Assembly (NCBI GenBank): GCA_018292915.2
Contig: JACVVK020000398.1
Coordinates: 240,001-304,000 of the forward strand
DNA from: Batillaria attramentaria
Lineage: Eukaryota; Mollusca; Gastropoda; Batillariidae
DNA length: 64,000 bases
Direction: 5' to 3'
How positions within the stretch are numbered: the stretch's first letter is position 1; every line of letters starts with the position of its first letter. Made by a program: the position numbers and the translations under genes. Positions 36,164-46,000 of this stretch are shown here, one piece after another. The notes under the pieces were generated by a model that saw only the letters and a program-made list of their open reading frames with translations, ran no database searches and had not been told where the DNA came from.

Positions 36164-37491
36164 CCTACTTGTCTGGCCACCGATTGTCCCAGCCGAAGTG
36201 AACCAGCACGACAGACTGTTCTGGTATCTGGCCATTGTCCTTCTCCCAAGCCAGCAGCTCTTCAGTTCCAAGCTGGTAGTCTGGGTCATCGGCTGCACGC
36301 TCGGACCCGTCCACCAGCACCGCGGGCCCGAAGAACCGCTCCACAGGAAGCTCGTGCAGGTGCTCTCCCCCTTGCAGGAAGTGCGCAGGCGCGTCAAGAT
36401 GCGTCCCGCTGTGTTCGGCGATGCTGAACCAGTTTGCTTCAATCCTGCAAAAATAATGTCGAGACGAAACTGGATAAAACTTGAACTTACCCTCCATAGC
36501 AGCACCATAATCATATGCCATCATCCTCATCGTCATGCATAAGAAACAAAATTTGCCCCAGTTTCCCATGCTCTCTACCAAGGGAGTCGGCGCGGTATTG
36601 GGGCAGAGGAGTTCACGAAACTAGTTCGAACAATCGAGACCCACCACAATAATATGGTTTTCTCTCTTAGCTCCTTGCCCCTTCACCGTTAGCTGCCTCC
36701 ATATCTCTTAGGTTCATCCGCTAAGATTTTGTTTTGAGCCTTACAAAACGTTTACAATGATACTTTCAGTGCGTTTCAATCGCGATTAGCGAATCAGACA
36801 CACCTCGTGTAGTGTGCTTGCAATGAAGGTATTGGTTTGGACGTTGCAGCGTCCGAAGTACATTTTACGGTTTGCATTTTCCAAACTGACTTCCTGGGCC
36901 CGCATGTAAAAGTCGGGGTTAGGGAGTTTAACCCCGGGTTAGAGTCTAACCTCGAACTAAACTAGCTCTAGGGTTCAATTTTCTGGTTTTTTTTTTTGTT
37001 TTTTTTTTAATCAGGAAGCGGGACCACTAAGCAAGGTGCCTATGCCGTTATAGAAAGATTTTTGTCTTTTTTTCTTCGCTTCCTTTTTTAATTAATTCTG
37101 TTTTTGGGTTTCTTTTGTCCTAGTCTGGGTTAGGCCCGTACCCGTGGATTAAATTAGCCTCGAGTTCTACATACGGGCCCTGGAAATCAACTCACCAGTA
37201 TCCGTCACCAGCGGGCACCCTGCCCTGCACGAGGTTCGAAAAGTTGACGCCAGGGAAACCAGGCCAGGCCAACGTGTCGGTGCCAATTGTGTGCGACAGG
37301 TCCACCACACGACCGCCCTGCTGCTGCTGTAGCTGTTGTCGCTGCTGTTGCTGTTGCTGCTGCAACCGATCGAGAAAGCCGCCTGGGAAGGAGAGGGTCG
37401 GCGGGAGGCAACAGAGTAGGATGCAGAGAATGTGGACGAGATGCTGGCACCACTGCGCTGAGATGACCGTGTGAGACATCGCGGCTGCCAT
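31857..37491 (-). CDS. Secreted cyclase-family hydrolase, kynurenine formamidase/isatin hydrolase type
   Basis: Four coding exons are read right to left: 37491-37196, 36444-36169, 32994-32882 and 32140-31857, for 969 bp and 322 aa. The family (Pfam Cyclase, PF04199) hydrolyses amide bonds such as N-formylkynurenine or isatin with a bound divalent metal. The signature HSGTHLDAPAHF is at residues 110-121, with its metal-binding His and Asp intact, and GVDVPSVDFG lies in exon 4. The N terminus from MAAAM has a hydrophobic stretch (HILCILLCCLPP) typical of a signal peptide, followed by a Gln-rich run. The C terminus ends in a hydrophobic segment (ALFLVLVAALSRLLVHLV) after small residues, which could be a GPI-attachment signal. 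An in-frame ATG at 37593 would add 34 residues, but 37491 puts the signal peptide at the N terminus. The exact substrate is not determined. Confidence 0.87.
32526..32685 (-). mobile_element. tRNA-derived SINE family 1, copy 2, cyclase intron 3
   Basis: Same family, in reverse orientation. The flanks CGCACAAGACAAA (32513-32525) and CGCACAAGACCAAA (from 32686) are a near-perfect target duplication. It lies between cyclase exons 3 and 4. Confidence 0.88.
33639..34477. repeat. 280-bp dispersed repeat, copy 2, split by a 550-bp insertion
   Basis: The parts 33639-33718 and 34274-34477 match copy 1. The insertion between them contains GT, GA and ATG microsatellites, ACTTTATTTATCAACGG and other LINE-tail-like sequence, then a TTG repeat. 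Confidence 0.65.
34490..34684. mobile_element. 195-bp foldback element
   Basis: AGATTTAGTAGGACTTCGT and GCTGAGCAGCGTAACCCATT are mirrored at the right end. The arms are about 75 bp each with few mismatches. The centre is GC-rich (GCCGCGAGCTGCTAACGCGC). It directly follows a 280-bp repeat. Confidence 0.75.
34690..35995. other. Cyclase intron 2 sequence without recognised features
   Basis: C-run at 35440 and A/G-rich run at 35781-35820. No other structure was identified. Confidence 0.45.
36011..36162 (+). mobile_element. SINE with CTAA tail inserted at the cyclase exon 2 donor
   Basis: It contains the family core GATTAGCCGCGAAATAGTCT and TTAAGCCCTAACTAACTAAC tail. The 11-bp target duplication TCCTACTTGTC lies at 36000-36010 and 36163-36173. 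On the gene strand this reads GACAAgtagga, which spans the exon 2/intron 2 boundary. Related copies are at 7968-8160 and 13922-13985. Confidence 0.85.
36488..36600 (+). mobile_element. SINE family 2, 3' module fragment, cyclase intron 1
   Basis: CCTCCATAGCAGCACC, CATCATCCTCATCGTC and ATGCATAAGAAACAAAATTTGCCCCAG match the 3' module seen at 56.9 and 60.5 kb. Confidence 0.6.
36897..37179. mobile_element. CWG-flanked MITE, copy 3, next to a splice donor
   Basis: 283 bp, flanked by CTG on both sides, in intron 1 of the cyclase gene. Only 13 intron bases plus the CTG lie between it and the exon 1 donor at 37195. Confidence 0.85.
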
Positions 37492-37640
37492 TTTCCGGTT
37501 CTGTACTTTCAGGCAGAAACAAATCGCAACGATAGAAAAAAAAAGTTCTGGTCGTTCACAAGTACAAGTTTCCGTTAAAAAAGCTCGCTTCATTTATTAC
37601 ATTCACTATTTGTACCACTACACCTCCTTAACAACGATAC

Positions 37641-37818
37641 AGGGGAGCCGGGGTGGCTGGATGGTAGAGCGTTGGACTTCTAATGCTCGGGTCGTGAGTT
37701 CGTATCCCGGCTGGGGCCAAATATTTGTGCTGGCTTTTTCATCATCGTTGCCCCGTCTTTGATATCACCCGTACGTGGTGGAAAAGGACGTCAAACCCCC
37801 AAAACACCCACCCCACCC
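37641..37818 (+). mobile_element. tRNA-derived SINE family 1, copy 3, upstream of the cyclase gene
   Basis: It starts AGGGGAGCCGGGGTGGCTGG and ends in C/A-rich CACCCACCCCACC. The flanks CCTTAACAACGATAC and CCTTAAAACGATAC form the duplication. Confidence 0.88.
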
Positions 37819-38260
37819 CCTTAAAACGATACTCATAAGAGAAAATAACACAGCCGCTAATACTACCAATTCTTTTCAGAAGAAAATATTAAGTTAACTC
37901 AATTCCTACCGAGCAAGTTAGGGGTTGTGCACCAGTGGCCTCACAAAAAAGTCATAATTAATTTATGTTTGCATGGATTTAAATTAGGATTAGTGGGAGT
38001 GTTGCACTTTCATTAATACTCGTGACTGCTGAAATAAGAGTCGCCGAGGAACCGTTATTTTTGGCCGATTTTCGTATACAGGGCCAAAAAATAAAAAAAA
38101 GAACAAAAGTCAAAAACGTGGCCGGGATACTCGTGCACAGTACAAAATGCGTGTAAAATGGACCAATGATCAGTAGAACTGCTACGAATTAACAGCCGAG
38201 AATTAGTGGCTTGCGCGGCTTTAAGCCCTAAAAACTCACTCACTCACTCACTCCTTCGAA

Positions 38261-38678
38261 TTAAAGATCTAATTTCCCAACAAAAAGCTTCCCGAAGTGT
38301 GAAAAAAATTTACAGAGTCGACCGTGCAAGCACAGTCAACTCTGCCACAGTTGCAGAGTTTTCAGTGTCCCTGAAACCCCAATAAAAGCCAAGGGCAACC
38401 TGATTCACAGCTCAGTTTGCGTTCTGACACTGAGCGAGCAAGGTCAGTCGTGCAGCACTCAACATCCGCTAGACACGTAGCGATGTGTCTCGCTCACTGA
38501 CCACACGAGAAGCCAAATAATGTCACGGCAAACTCGTGCTCTGGTTTTATAAGTGTCCCCGAAGCGCTGAAAACTCTGCAACTGTGACAGCGTTGTCTGT
38601 GCTTGCACGGTCGACTCTGTACAATTTGCAGTTTTCACACCTCGGAAAGCTTTTTGTTGGGAGCTTAGATCGTTAAAG
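38261..38678. mobile_element. TIR element with GATCTAAGCTCCCAAC ends, copy 1
   Basis: About 400 bp. The left end GATCTAATTTCCCAACAAAA mirrors the right end TTTTGTTGGGAGCTTAGATC. Inside are paired GACCGTGCAAGCACAG blocks. Copy 2 lies at 51.4 kb. Exact edges are uncertain because TTAAAG occurs at both borders. Confidence 0.75.
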
Positions 38679-38954
38679 AACTTGAATCAGTCGGCTGTTG
38701 CGTTAAGACACAGTGAATGCCAAAATTGCGTGCTCGCACCTACTAAACTGCTAATCTTGTCTGTTATTGTATGGAACACTTTGAATGCGAACAGACACAA
38801 AACACAACGACCTTGTCCTCTAGGAAGCTCTCCTCTTATTTAATCATCACGTAAATATGTCACGGTCTAGTTGAGTTTCGGCCTCGACTGAACAAGGGAT
38901 GAACATCGAATGAATGTTTTACGTGACTGATACAATATGACAGAAGTCCTTGGA

Positions 38955-38957
<3 letters not shown>

Positions 38958-39035
<78 letters not shown>

Positions 39036-39043
39036 CGCGCGCT
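38958..39043. repeat. GT microsatellite
   Basis: GT repeats ending in a GCGCGTGCGC run. A shorter GT tract is at 39764-39798. Confidence 0.95.
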
Positions 39044-39204
39044 TAGTTAACGGTAATATAATATTATTTGGAAACAATGCAACATTGTTCTTTTCTCTCG
39101 CTTGTTTCGTTTGGTCTTGTTTAACAAACTGGGTTTGCACTTTAAAGAAAAGAACATTTACGGGGAAACTTAAAGTATAAAATATATATGCATAGCTCAG
39201 TGTA

Positions 39205-39340
39205 ATAATAATAATAATAATAATGAGTATTGTATAGGCGCTTTACCCAATTTCATGACTCGGCTCAAAGCGCCGCGAACTGAACCCAACACGCACGCTG
39301 ACGTGAATCACACGCATTCTCTCACACACTGGACATAAAC
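39205..39340. mobile_element. LINE/SINE 3'-tail remnant, intergenic copy
   Basis: It carries the same sequence as 28125-28255: GAGTATTGTATAGGCGCTTT, CGCGAACTGAACCCAACACG and CACGCATTCTCTCA. Confidence 0.65.
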
Positions 39341-39344
39341 ACAT

Positions 39345-39762
39345 TACAATCACCTCAGTGCTGCGAAGGGTCAGCTCAGCTATTTCAATTTCGGAATTTA
39401 GAATTGCATTTATTTTTTTTTCAAATTTGGTGGGCTGAACATTTCCAAAGCATAAACGACAACGTAAGTTACGTTACAAGCCAAAGGTAAAATTGATCAC
39501 TTCAAGTGACTTTTGGTGAGCTGGGCTCAGTTTGCAATATTAAAGTTACAAGATATCGTATCGTAACACTCAGATACTTACAGACAAGAGATGCTTGAAG
39601 CTGCTTGCTGTCTCGAACAGTTTACGGCAACTGAACTGTGTAGTAATGTCCTTGCTAAGTTTGAAGTGGCGAGACCCAGCAGGGATGGAGGAAACAGCAG
39701 TATAAATATGGGCGTGCGAAACGTGGTTTTTTACCTGGGCCGCCGGATGAATGTGTCACTGA

Positions 39763-39800
<38 letters not shown>

Positions 39801-40975
39801 GTGAAAGGTTCGGACGTGAGTGACAAGTAGGCGGTACATGCACTTCGCGGAGGGGGAAGGGCGGTGGCATTTTGATAATTTGTAGAACAGCTGCATTTTC
39901 ACAGCTCGAATTAACATTTCAAAAGAGTCCGAAAACAAAAACCACACCCCTTTTCTCTGGATTTTCTGGCCACCATAACACTCATTAAAATATTTCAAGG
40001 AACTAGTATTAGTACTTTGCAGATAAAAGCAGGAATGTGAAGGGGGAAAAAAAAAAAACCCGCATCAGTTGAACTTGATTTGTTCCCCTTGAGAAGTTGC
40101 CAGCAAATACGCACTTTCCGTTTTACAATCACACTCTTTGAACTGTTTTCCTCATGTCCGAAGTGACTTTGTCAGTTCACAGTAACAAACCGGTTTCTGT
40201 GTTAAGATTCTTTGATTGTTCTTTCAAGATAGGAAGCAAAGTTCGACAATGCTATACGATCCTGAACATTTTCTAATTTCGGTGCAACCGCCAACGACGC
40301 CGATATCTGAACAGTGGGCAGGGTTGGTTGGCTTCCTCATACCTGCTTACTTTCTTTTCATGTGAACAGTCCAAGGAAACAGTTTTTACGTTGTGCTTCC
40401 CGTATGAACCGGAACGTAGTACCTCAGTGTAAAACAATGCTTGCAAAAACTGACATACCGAGTGTCAGTCGAGCGCAGTTCAGTAGGAAGTGTCGCGCAC
40501 AACTCGGTCTTTTGAACTGAGGTCTTTTGTACGAAGTGTACGGCTTGCGGACACACACTGTTGTAGTCAGTCAAACGTCAGCACTAAGTTGACCCGATGA
40601 CCCAGTTATACGCAGGCTAAAAAGCTACTGTTATAATCTCTCTCTCTCTCTCTCAGTTGCACTTGGTTAATTGCGTTGATTCCTGTCATATTGTATCATA
40701 GTTATAGTCCAGTAGTAATGCAGTTTCATCATGTGTTTGATTTATACAATCTTCAAGTTATGTTCGTTCTGTCAGTGTCACTGTTCACACTCTTGTTGTG
40801 GGCCAATGGCCTAAAACAATAAACCCTTTGAGTCTTGAGTCTCTCGCTCTCTCTCACGCACGCACGCACACACCACACACACAACTCAGTTGAACTCACT
40901 GGCATATAATGTACATCTAGTGCAACTACCGTGACCAGTATGAACGCAGCTGAACTCTCATGCGCACTGGCAACA
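39345..40975. other. Unannotated intergenic stretch
   Basis: It contains short GT and CT repeats and a TAAAACAATAAACCCTTTGA block that looks like a retroelement tail. No gene is supported. Confidence 0.45.
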
Positions 40976-40982
40976 AATTCTG

Positions 40983-41246
40983 GGCCCGTATGTAATAGTC
41001 GAGGTTAGGGTTTTAGCCCTGGGTGTGAGTCTAACCTCGAACTAAACTAGCTCTAGGGTTACATTTGTTGTTGTTGTTGTTTTAAATCAAGAAGCGGGTC
41101 CATTCCAGCAAGGTGCGTAAGCCGTTATAGCAGGATTTTTTTCTTCCTTTCTTCGTATTTCATTTTGCTTTTGGGTTTCTTTTGCCCTAGTCTGGGTTAG
41201 GCCCGTAGCCGTGGGTTAAATTAACCTCGACTTTTACATACGGGCC
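40983..41246. mobile_element. CWG-flanked MITE, copy 4
   Basis: 264 bp, flanked by CTG on both sides. It has the same termini (GGCCCGTATGTAATAGTCGA and CGACTTTTACATACGGGCC) and lies in an intergenic region. Confidence 0.85.
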
Positions 41247-41701
41247 CTGAGGGATTTTCAGCTGCCCCCGGCCAGGGACGACTGAATGCCACTCAGCTCA
41301 CACACTCATTAATGATCATACCGTGAATTAATATAACTTGAGTTGCAGGACTGATGATTCTCCTCATTCATAATCAAGTTTTACGTGTGCAGGTTGTATT
41401 TTTTTTTTTTTTTTTTACACTGCTGAAAATAATCACCCAGGAGTTGACTCAGTGTTAGACCACAAAACGACTGCTGTCCATCTTCTTCTTATTAAGTATT
41501 TGTTATTAATTGTCGTTCAGTTTACAGTAGAGGACAGATCTTCTGTGGCACCTCAGAGACTTGGAAGATGTTGCTTTTTCCTCTTATACCTTTTCTGAAC
41601 TAACTGGCAGTGCCCAGTGGCATGATGGCTTTGACATGAACGTGATGTTCAAAATATTCCTCAGCCGTTTTACAGCGGAAGATCATGTACAGTACTCGCA
41701 G

Positions 41702-41781
41702 GACCCGCTACATCCCTGTACCCGGGGCCCACGCTGCTCTAGGGTAGCGTGGGCCCCGGGTACAGGGATGGACCCACTACA
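41702..41781. repeat. Perfect 25-bp-stem GC-rich hairpin between direct repeats
   Basis: The stem arms are 41711-41735 and 41746-41770, complementary at every base, with a 10-nt loop (GCTCTAGGGT). Direct repeats GACCCGCTACA (41702-41712) and GACCCACTACA (41771-41781) flank it. The surrounding DNA is AT-rich. Confidence 0.9.
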
Positions 41782-42089
41782 CATACGTGCCAAGGGAAGT
41801 AATGCAAACTTGATAATCGACCCACCATCTAAATTGCCTCCCTTGATCGCGATTGTTCGAGAAACTTCAGGATTTTCTGGGACACCACCACTGAACTCGG
41901 GCCACTTCCAGCTTGAAGTGTATCACAGCTGGATTTTTGACTCTACACTGAGGTTGATAATAATCCTGCTGTTGATGAGTGCACTCAGAAGCATCTCTGT
42001 CTTTCACACACCAACCAAACCACAGACACAGATACACATCAAAACTAAAAAGAGAGAGACAACAAACACCAGTGGCTGACAGGGAAACT

Positions 42090-43044
42090 GTACAGTTGAA
42101 TGCCTTTTATTTATGATACGTATGATGATGAATCACTGGACGCAAAAAAAAAAAAAAAAAAAAGCCTAGTGCTCCAAGAAAAGTTCAAACTCTTTTGACG
42201 AAAACTGAAGACAGATCTTCGTTCGCATCTTGTACACATCTGACTACACTTCAGACAACACCATGGTGCAGATGGATTTTAAAGGCAGAACTGAATTTTT
42301 CACAGGAAACCGACTCATTATTGCAAAAATCATACAGGCTACAAGTACAGTTACAAGTATGTACAAAACACAAGGTAATCCATGTTCTCATTCAGAATTC
42401 AGGGAGGGGAAAATAAGCGCTGAGGAAACATATCAAAGCATTTCACACTGTAGTGTAATGTATAAAACTTTCATGTTTACAAAATATGTGTGATTTCACC
42501 CCAATATCCATCACAATCAATATTCATATATATTCCTCTTTCCTGTCTATACCAACCTTGACCCAAATATTTCCCTTGTGTATTCTGTATCTGTGTGTAC
42601 TACCTGCACTATAGTATCTGCTCTGAGCATGAGCATGTTTTTTTGAAAATGGATGCTGAACATCTTTTTCATTTGTTTTGATTTCACTTAACTTTCTATG
42701 GACAACAGGAAGTGAAAATACAACTAACATCAAACCTATTAGAAGTACTGCAGGACCCCTTGAAGCTAATTGTCTAGACGAGTGTAGTGGCAGCGAAACA
42801 AAGCACATACTGGAAGGACTTTCTTGCAAGTTCGACACACGCATTACAACGTCCTAGATTTTAATTTCTATCATGCTATTTTTCTGTTTGTTTGTTCGTT
42901 TTTTTTACCGTAAGTATGATCATATTTTCTCCATCTGATGACACAACAGCCTTCAGTAACAACAAAAAAGCAAAGGTGGATTAAAAAAAAAAAACAAAAA
43001 AAAACAGAAACACAGGACAAAGGCAGATAAATAACACAGTCTAT
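42090..43044 (-). other. Possible elongin B 3' UTR
   Basis: This AT-rich stretch follows the stop on the - strand and ends near a reverse AATAAA at 42111-42106. It is inferred from position only. Confidence 0.35.
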
Positions 43045-46000
43045 CTAGGAAGCTGCTTGTTCGCCTGTGTGTGCAGTGGTTGAATCTTGAGGTTTCATCA
43101 CGTCAGGGAGTTCTGGCGGCGAAGACAGTGGGGTGATTTCCAGCGCCTCCCACTCTCCATCTGAGGCAAACACAGGCACTCAGTGAGTGACTTTCTGTAG
43201 CGGTTTCCCAAACAAAACTCTACTCTTCTGAAAATGGACAGTTTACTGAGGAAATAAATACTTACGCATCTCACTTACTCAGACCTGCCTACCCACCAAA
43301 CATGACAATTGACATGAGTAGTGCCAAAAACCAAACGAGTAGTTTCCTGGCCAAATGAGTAGTCCTAACGTATCCCAACCGAAATGTGCCAGCTTGTTGC
43401 TGAAGCTACACATCAACTATTCTATTCTTTGGCTTGTTTGATTCGACTGGTTACAGTGTACATGTACTACCATAGTATCTCAGTATGTTTTTTTGTTTTT
43501 TGTTTGTTTGTTTTTTAGCCAAATTTGTTTCTACCGGGTATTTATACATCGTTATTTACTTTGAATGAGGCTCGTTCAAAAAGCTGGATCGGCGCAAGCA
43601 AAAGTGCAGATCGGATTTGACAAAACGCTAACCGCTAAATTACGTAGATTTAGGAAACAAAATTGTGTAGTGGAGCAATTAAATGCCTAGTTGCATAGTA
43701 AGCCCAAAATTACTTAGTTTTCTATGGTCAATGCGTAGGGTAGGCAGGTCTGCTTACTATGAGGAACGTGTATCACAAATGAAAACAAACTACTTTCTAC
43801 TGAACAAGGAGGACAAAAAAAAGCTTGTTTTTTTTTTACTGGACAAGCATGAAAGCCTTCCTTCATGCTCAAACAAAACTTGTTTTCAACTGAACAAGGA
43901 TAAATATTTTTCTTCACATTCAAACAAAGCTTCTATTTTTTTTTTTAAAATCGCATTGGGAGTCGGACAAGAAACAATAAGCAAATAAGAAAAAGCAGCA
44001 GAGGGGAAGACCGATACAGAGAGCAAGACATACCATCCTTCTTGAAGGTCAGTCCCATGGTGGCGGGAGCCTGAGCTCTTGCTGTGGCACTGGTGAAGCC
44101 GTAATCTCCCAGCGTTTTGTTGTCGTCTGTCATGGGCTGCAGGGAAAAATCCGAACATGCTTGTGAGGCAAATTTATCGCATGGTCATCATGTAGTACAC
44201 TTCCTACAGCAATACTGCATCAGACCTGCCTACCCACCAAACATGACACGAGTAGTGCCAAAAACCAAACGAGTAGTTTCTTGGCCAAAGGAGTAGTTCT
44301 TCCGTATCCCAACCAAAATCAATGTGCCAGCTTGTTGCTTAAGCTACACATCAACTAGATTCTTTGGCTTGTTTGATTTGACTGGTTACAGTGTACATGT
44401 ACTACCATAGTATCTCCGTTTTGTTGGGTTTTTTTTTTTCTTCCAAATTTGCTTCTAGTTCTACCGGGTATTTATACATCAAACTTTGAATGAGGCTCGT
44501 TCAAAAAGCTGGATCGGCGCGAGCAAAAGTCCAGATCGGATTTGACGAAACGCTAACCGCTAAATTACGTAGATTTAGGAAACAAAACTGTGTAGTGGGG
44601 CAATTAAATGCGTTGTTGCGTAGTAAACCTAAAATTAGTTTTCTATGGTCGATGCAGTGATCATTTTATGTCCGCGCCTTGCGCCATTGGCGCATAAATT
44701 TAACTAGAAAGGCAAAAGCCTCCATGGCTCCCTTGTGACAAGGGTCAAGGTCATTCACAAGTGTATGTTTGTAAAGCTCTTATCACTATCTATCATCATG
44801 GTAAGTAAAGTGTCTCTGGCGTTCCGAGTTCCTGGCAATATTACAATTTTCCCCCAAACAGTTTGTATGGCCTTGACCTTGGGTCAAGGTCATTAAAATG
44901 AGTGCACATCAATGTCTATTATTATGCCAAGTTTGACGCCTCTAGTATTTGTAGTTCCTCTGAAAACGGTAATGTTAAAATTCACAACAGACAGCTTTAA
45001 TGACCTTGACCTTCAGTCAAGGTCATTCAAAAAGGTAGGTCTCATTGCGGTCTATCATCATGCCTTGTTTGGTGCCTCAACTGTTTATTGTTTCAGAGAA
45101 AATGCCAAGGTTAAAGTTTCCCAAAAACAGCCTGCATGGCCTTGACCTTGACTAAAAGTCGTTGACCACAGGTATGTCAGTGAAGGTGTTGCCAATATCT
45201 ATCATTACGCAAAGTTTGATGCTTCTGGTTCTTCTAGATTCTGAAAAAATGCAAATGTAAAAATTTCCAGACTGCTTTAATGACCTTGACCTTGGGTCAA
45301 GGTCATTTAAAATGGTTTGTGTGCATAGGTCTTTTCACTGTCTATCAGCACGCCAAGTTTGGCACCTCTGCTATTTGTTATTTCTGAGAAAATGCCAATG
45401 TTAAGGTTTCACAAAAATAGCTTGTATGGCCTTGACCTTGACACAAGGCCATTGAATACATGTCTATCTGTAAAGTTCTTATCAATGTCTATCATCATGC
45501 AAAGTTTCAAATCTCTGGTCTTTGTAGATTCCGTGAAAATGCCAATGTAAACTTTTCAAACAGACAGCGTTAGTGACCTTGAACTTGAGTCAAGGTCATT
45601 CAAAATGATACGTTTTGAAAGGTCTTGTGGTTGTCGATCAGCATGCCAAGTTTGGTGTCTCTGCTGTTTGTAGTTTCTGAGAAAACGACAACGTTAAAGT
45701 TTTCTGGACACACACACACACACACAGACAGACAGACGACGGAGGGTTATTACATAGACTCCCATTGTTACACAAGGGAGCCAAAAAATGACCCATAAAA
45801 ATCTTAAGCTGTGCGCCGATCGGCGCATCATTATAACTTTAAAAGTTTCGACACAGAGTGCTGTGCGCTCACAGTCTAAAGACTCACCAACAAAATTCGC
45901 CTGCTACCCAGCGACAGCTATTGTTACGTAAAATCTCATTGGATGAGACTACAATCAGGTGGTCTGGTCTGCCCAATCAGAAGCAGTCGTTCGTCTACCC

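Noticed and set aside
41561..42079. 172-codon open frame on the + strand
   Set aside because: It reads through the perfect hairpin, has no recognisable domain and lies where the elongin B 3' region is expected on the other strand.
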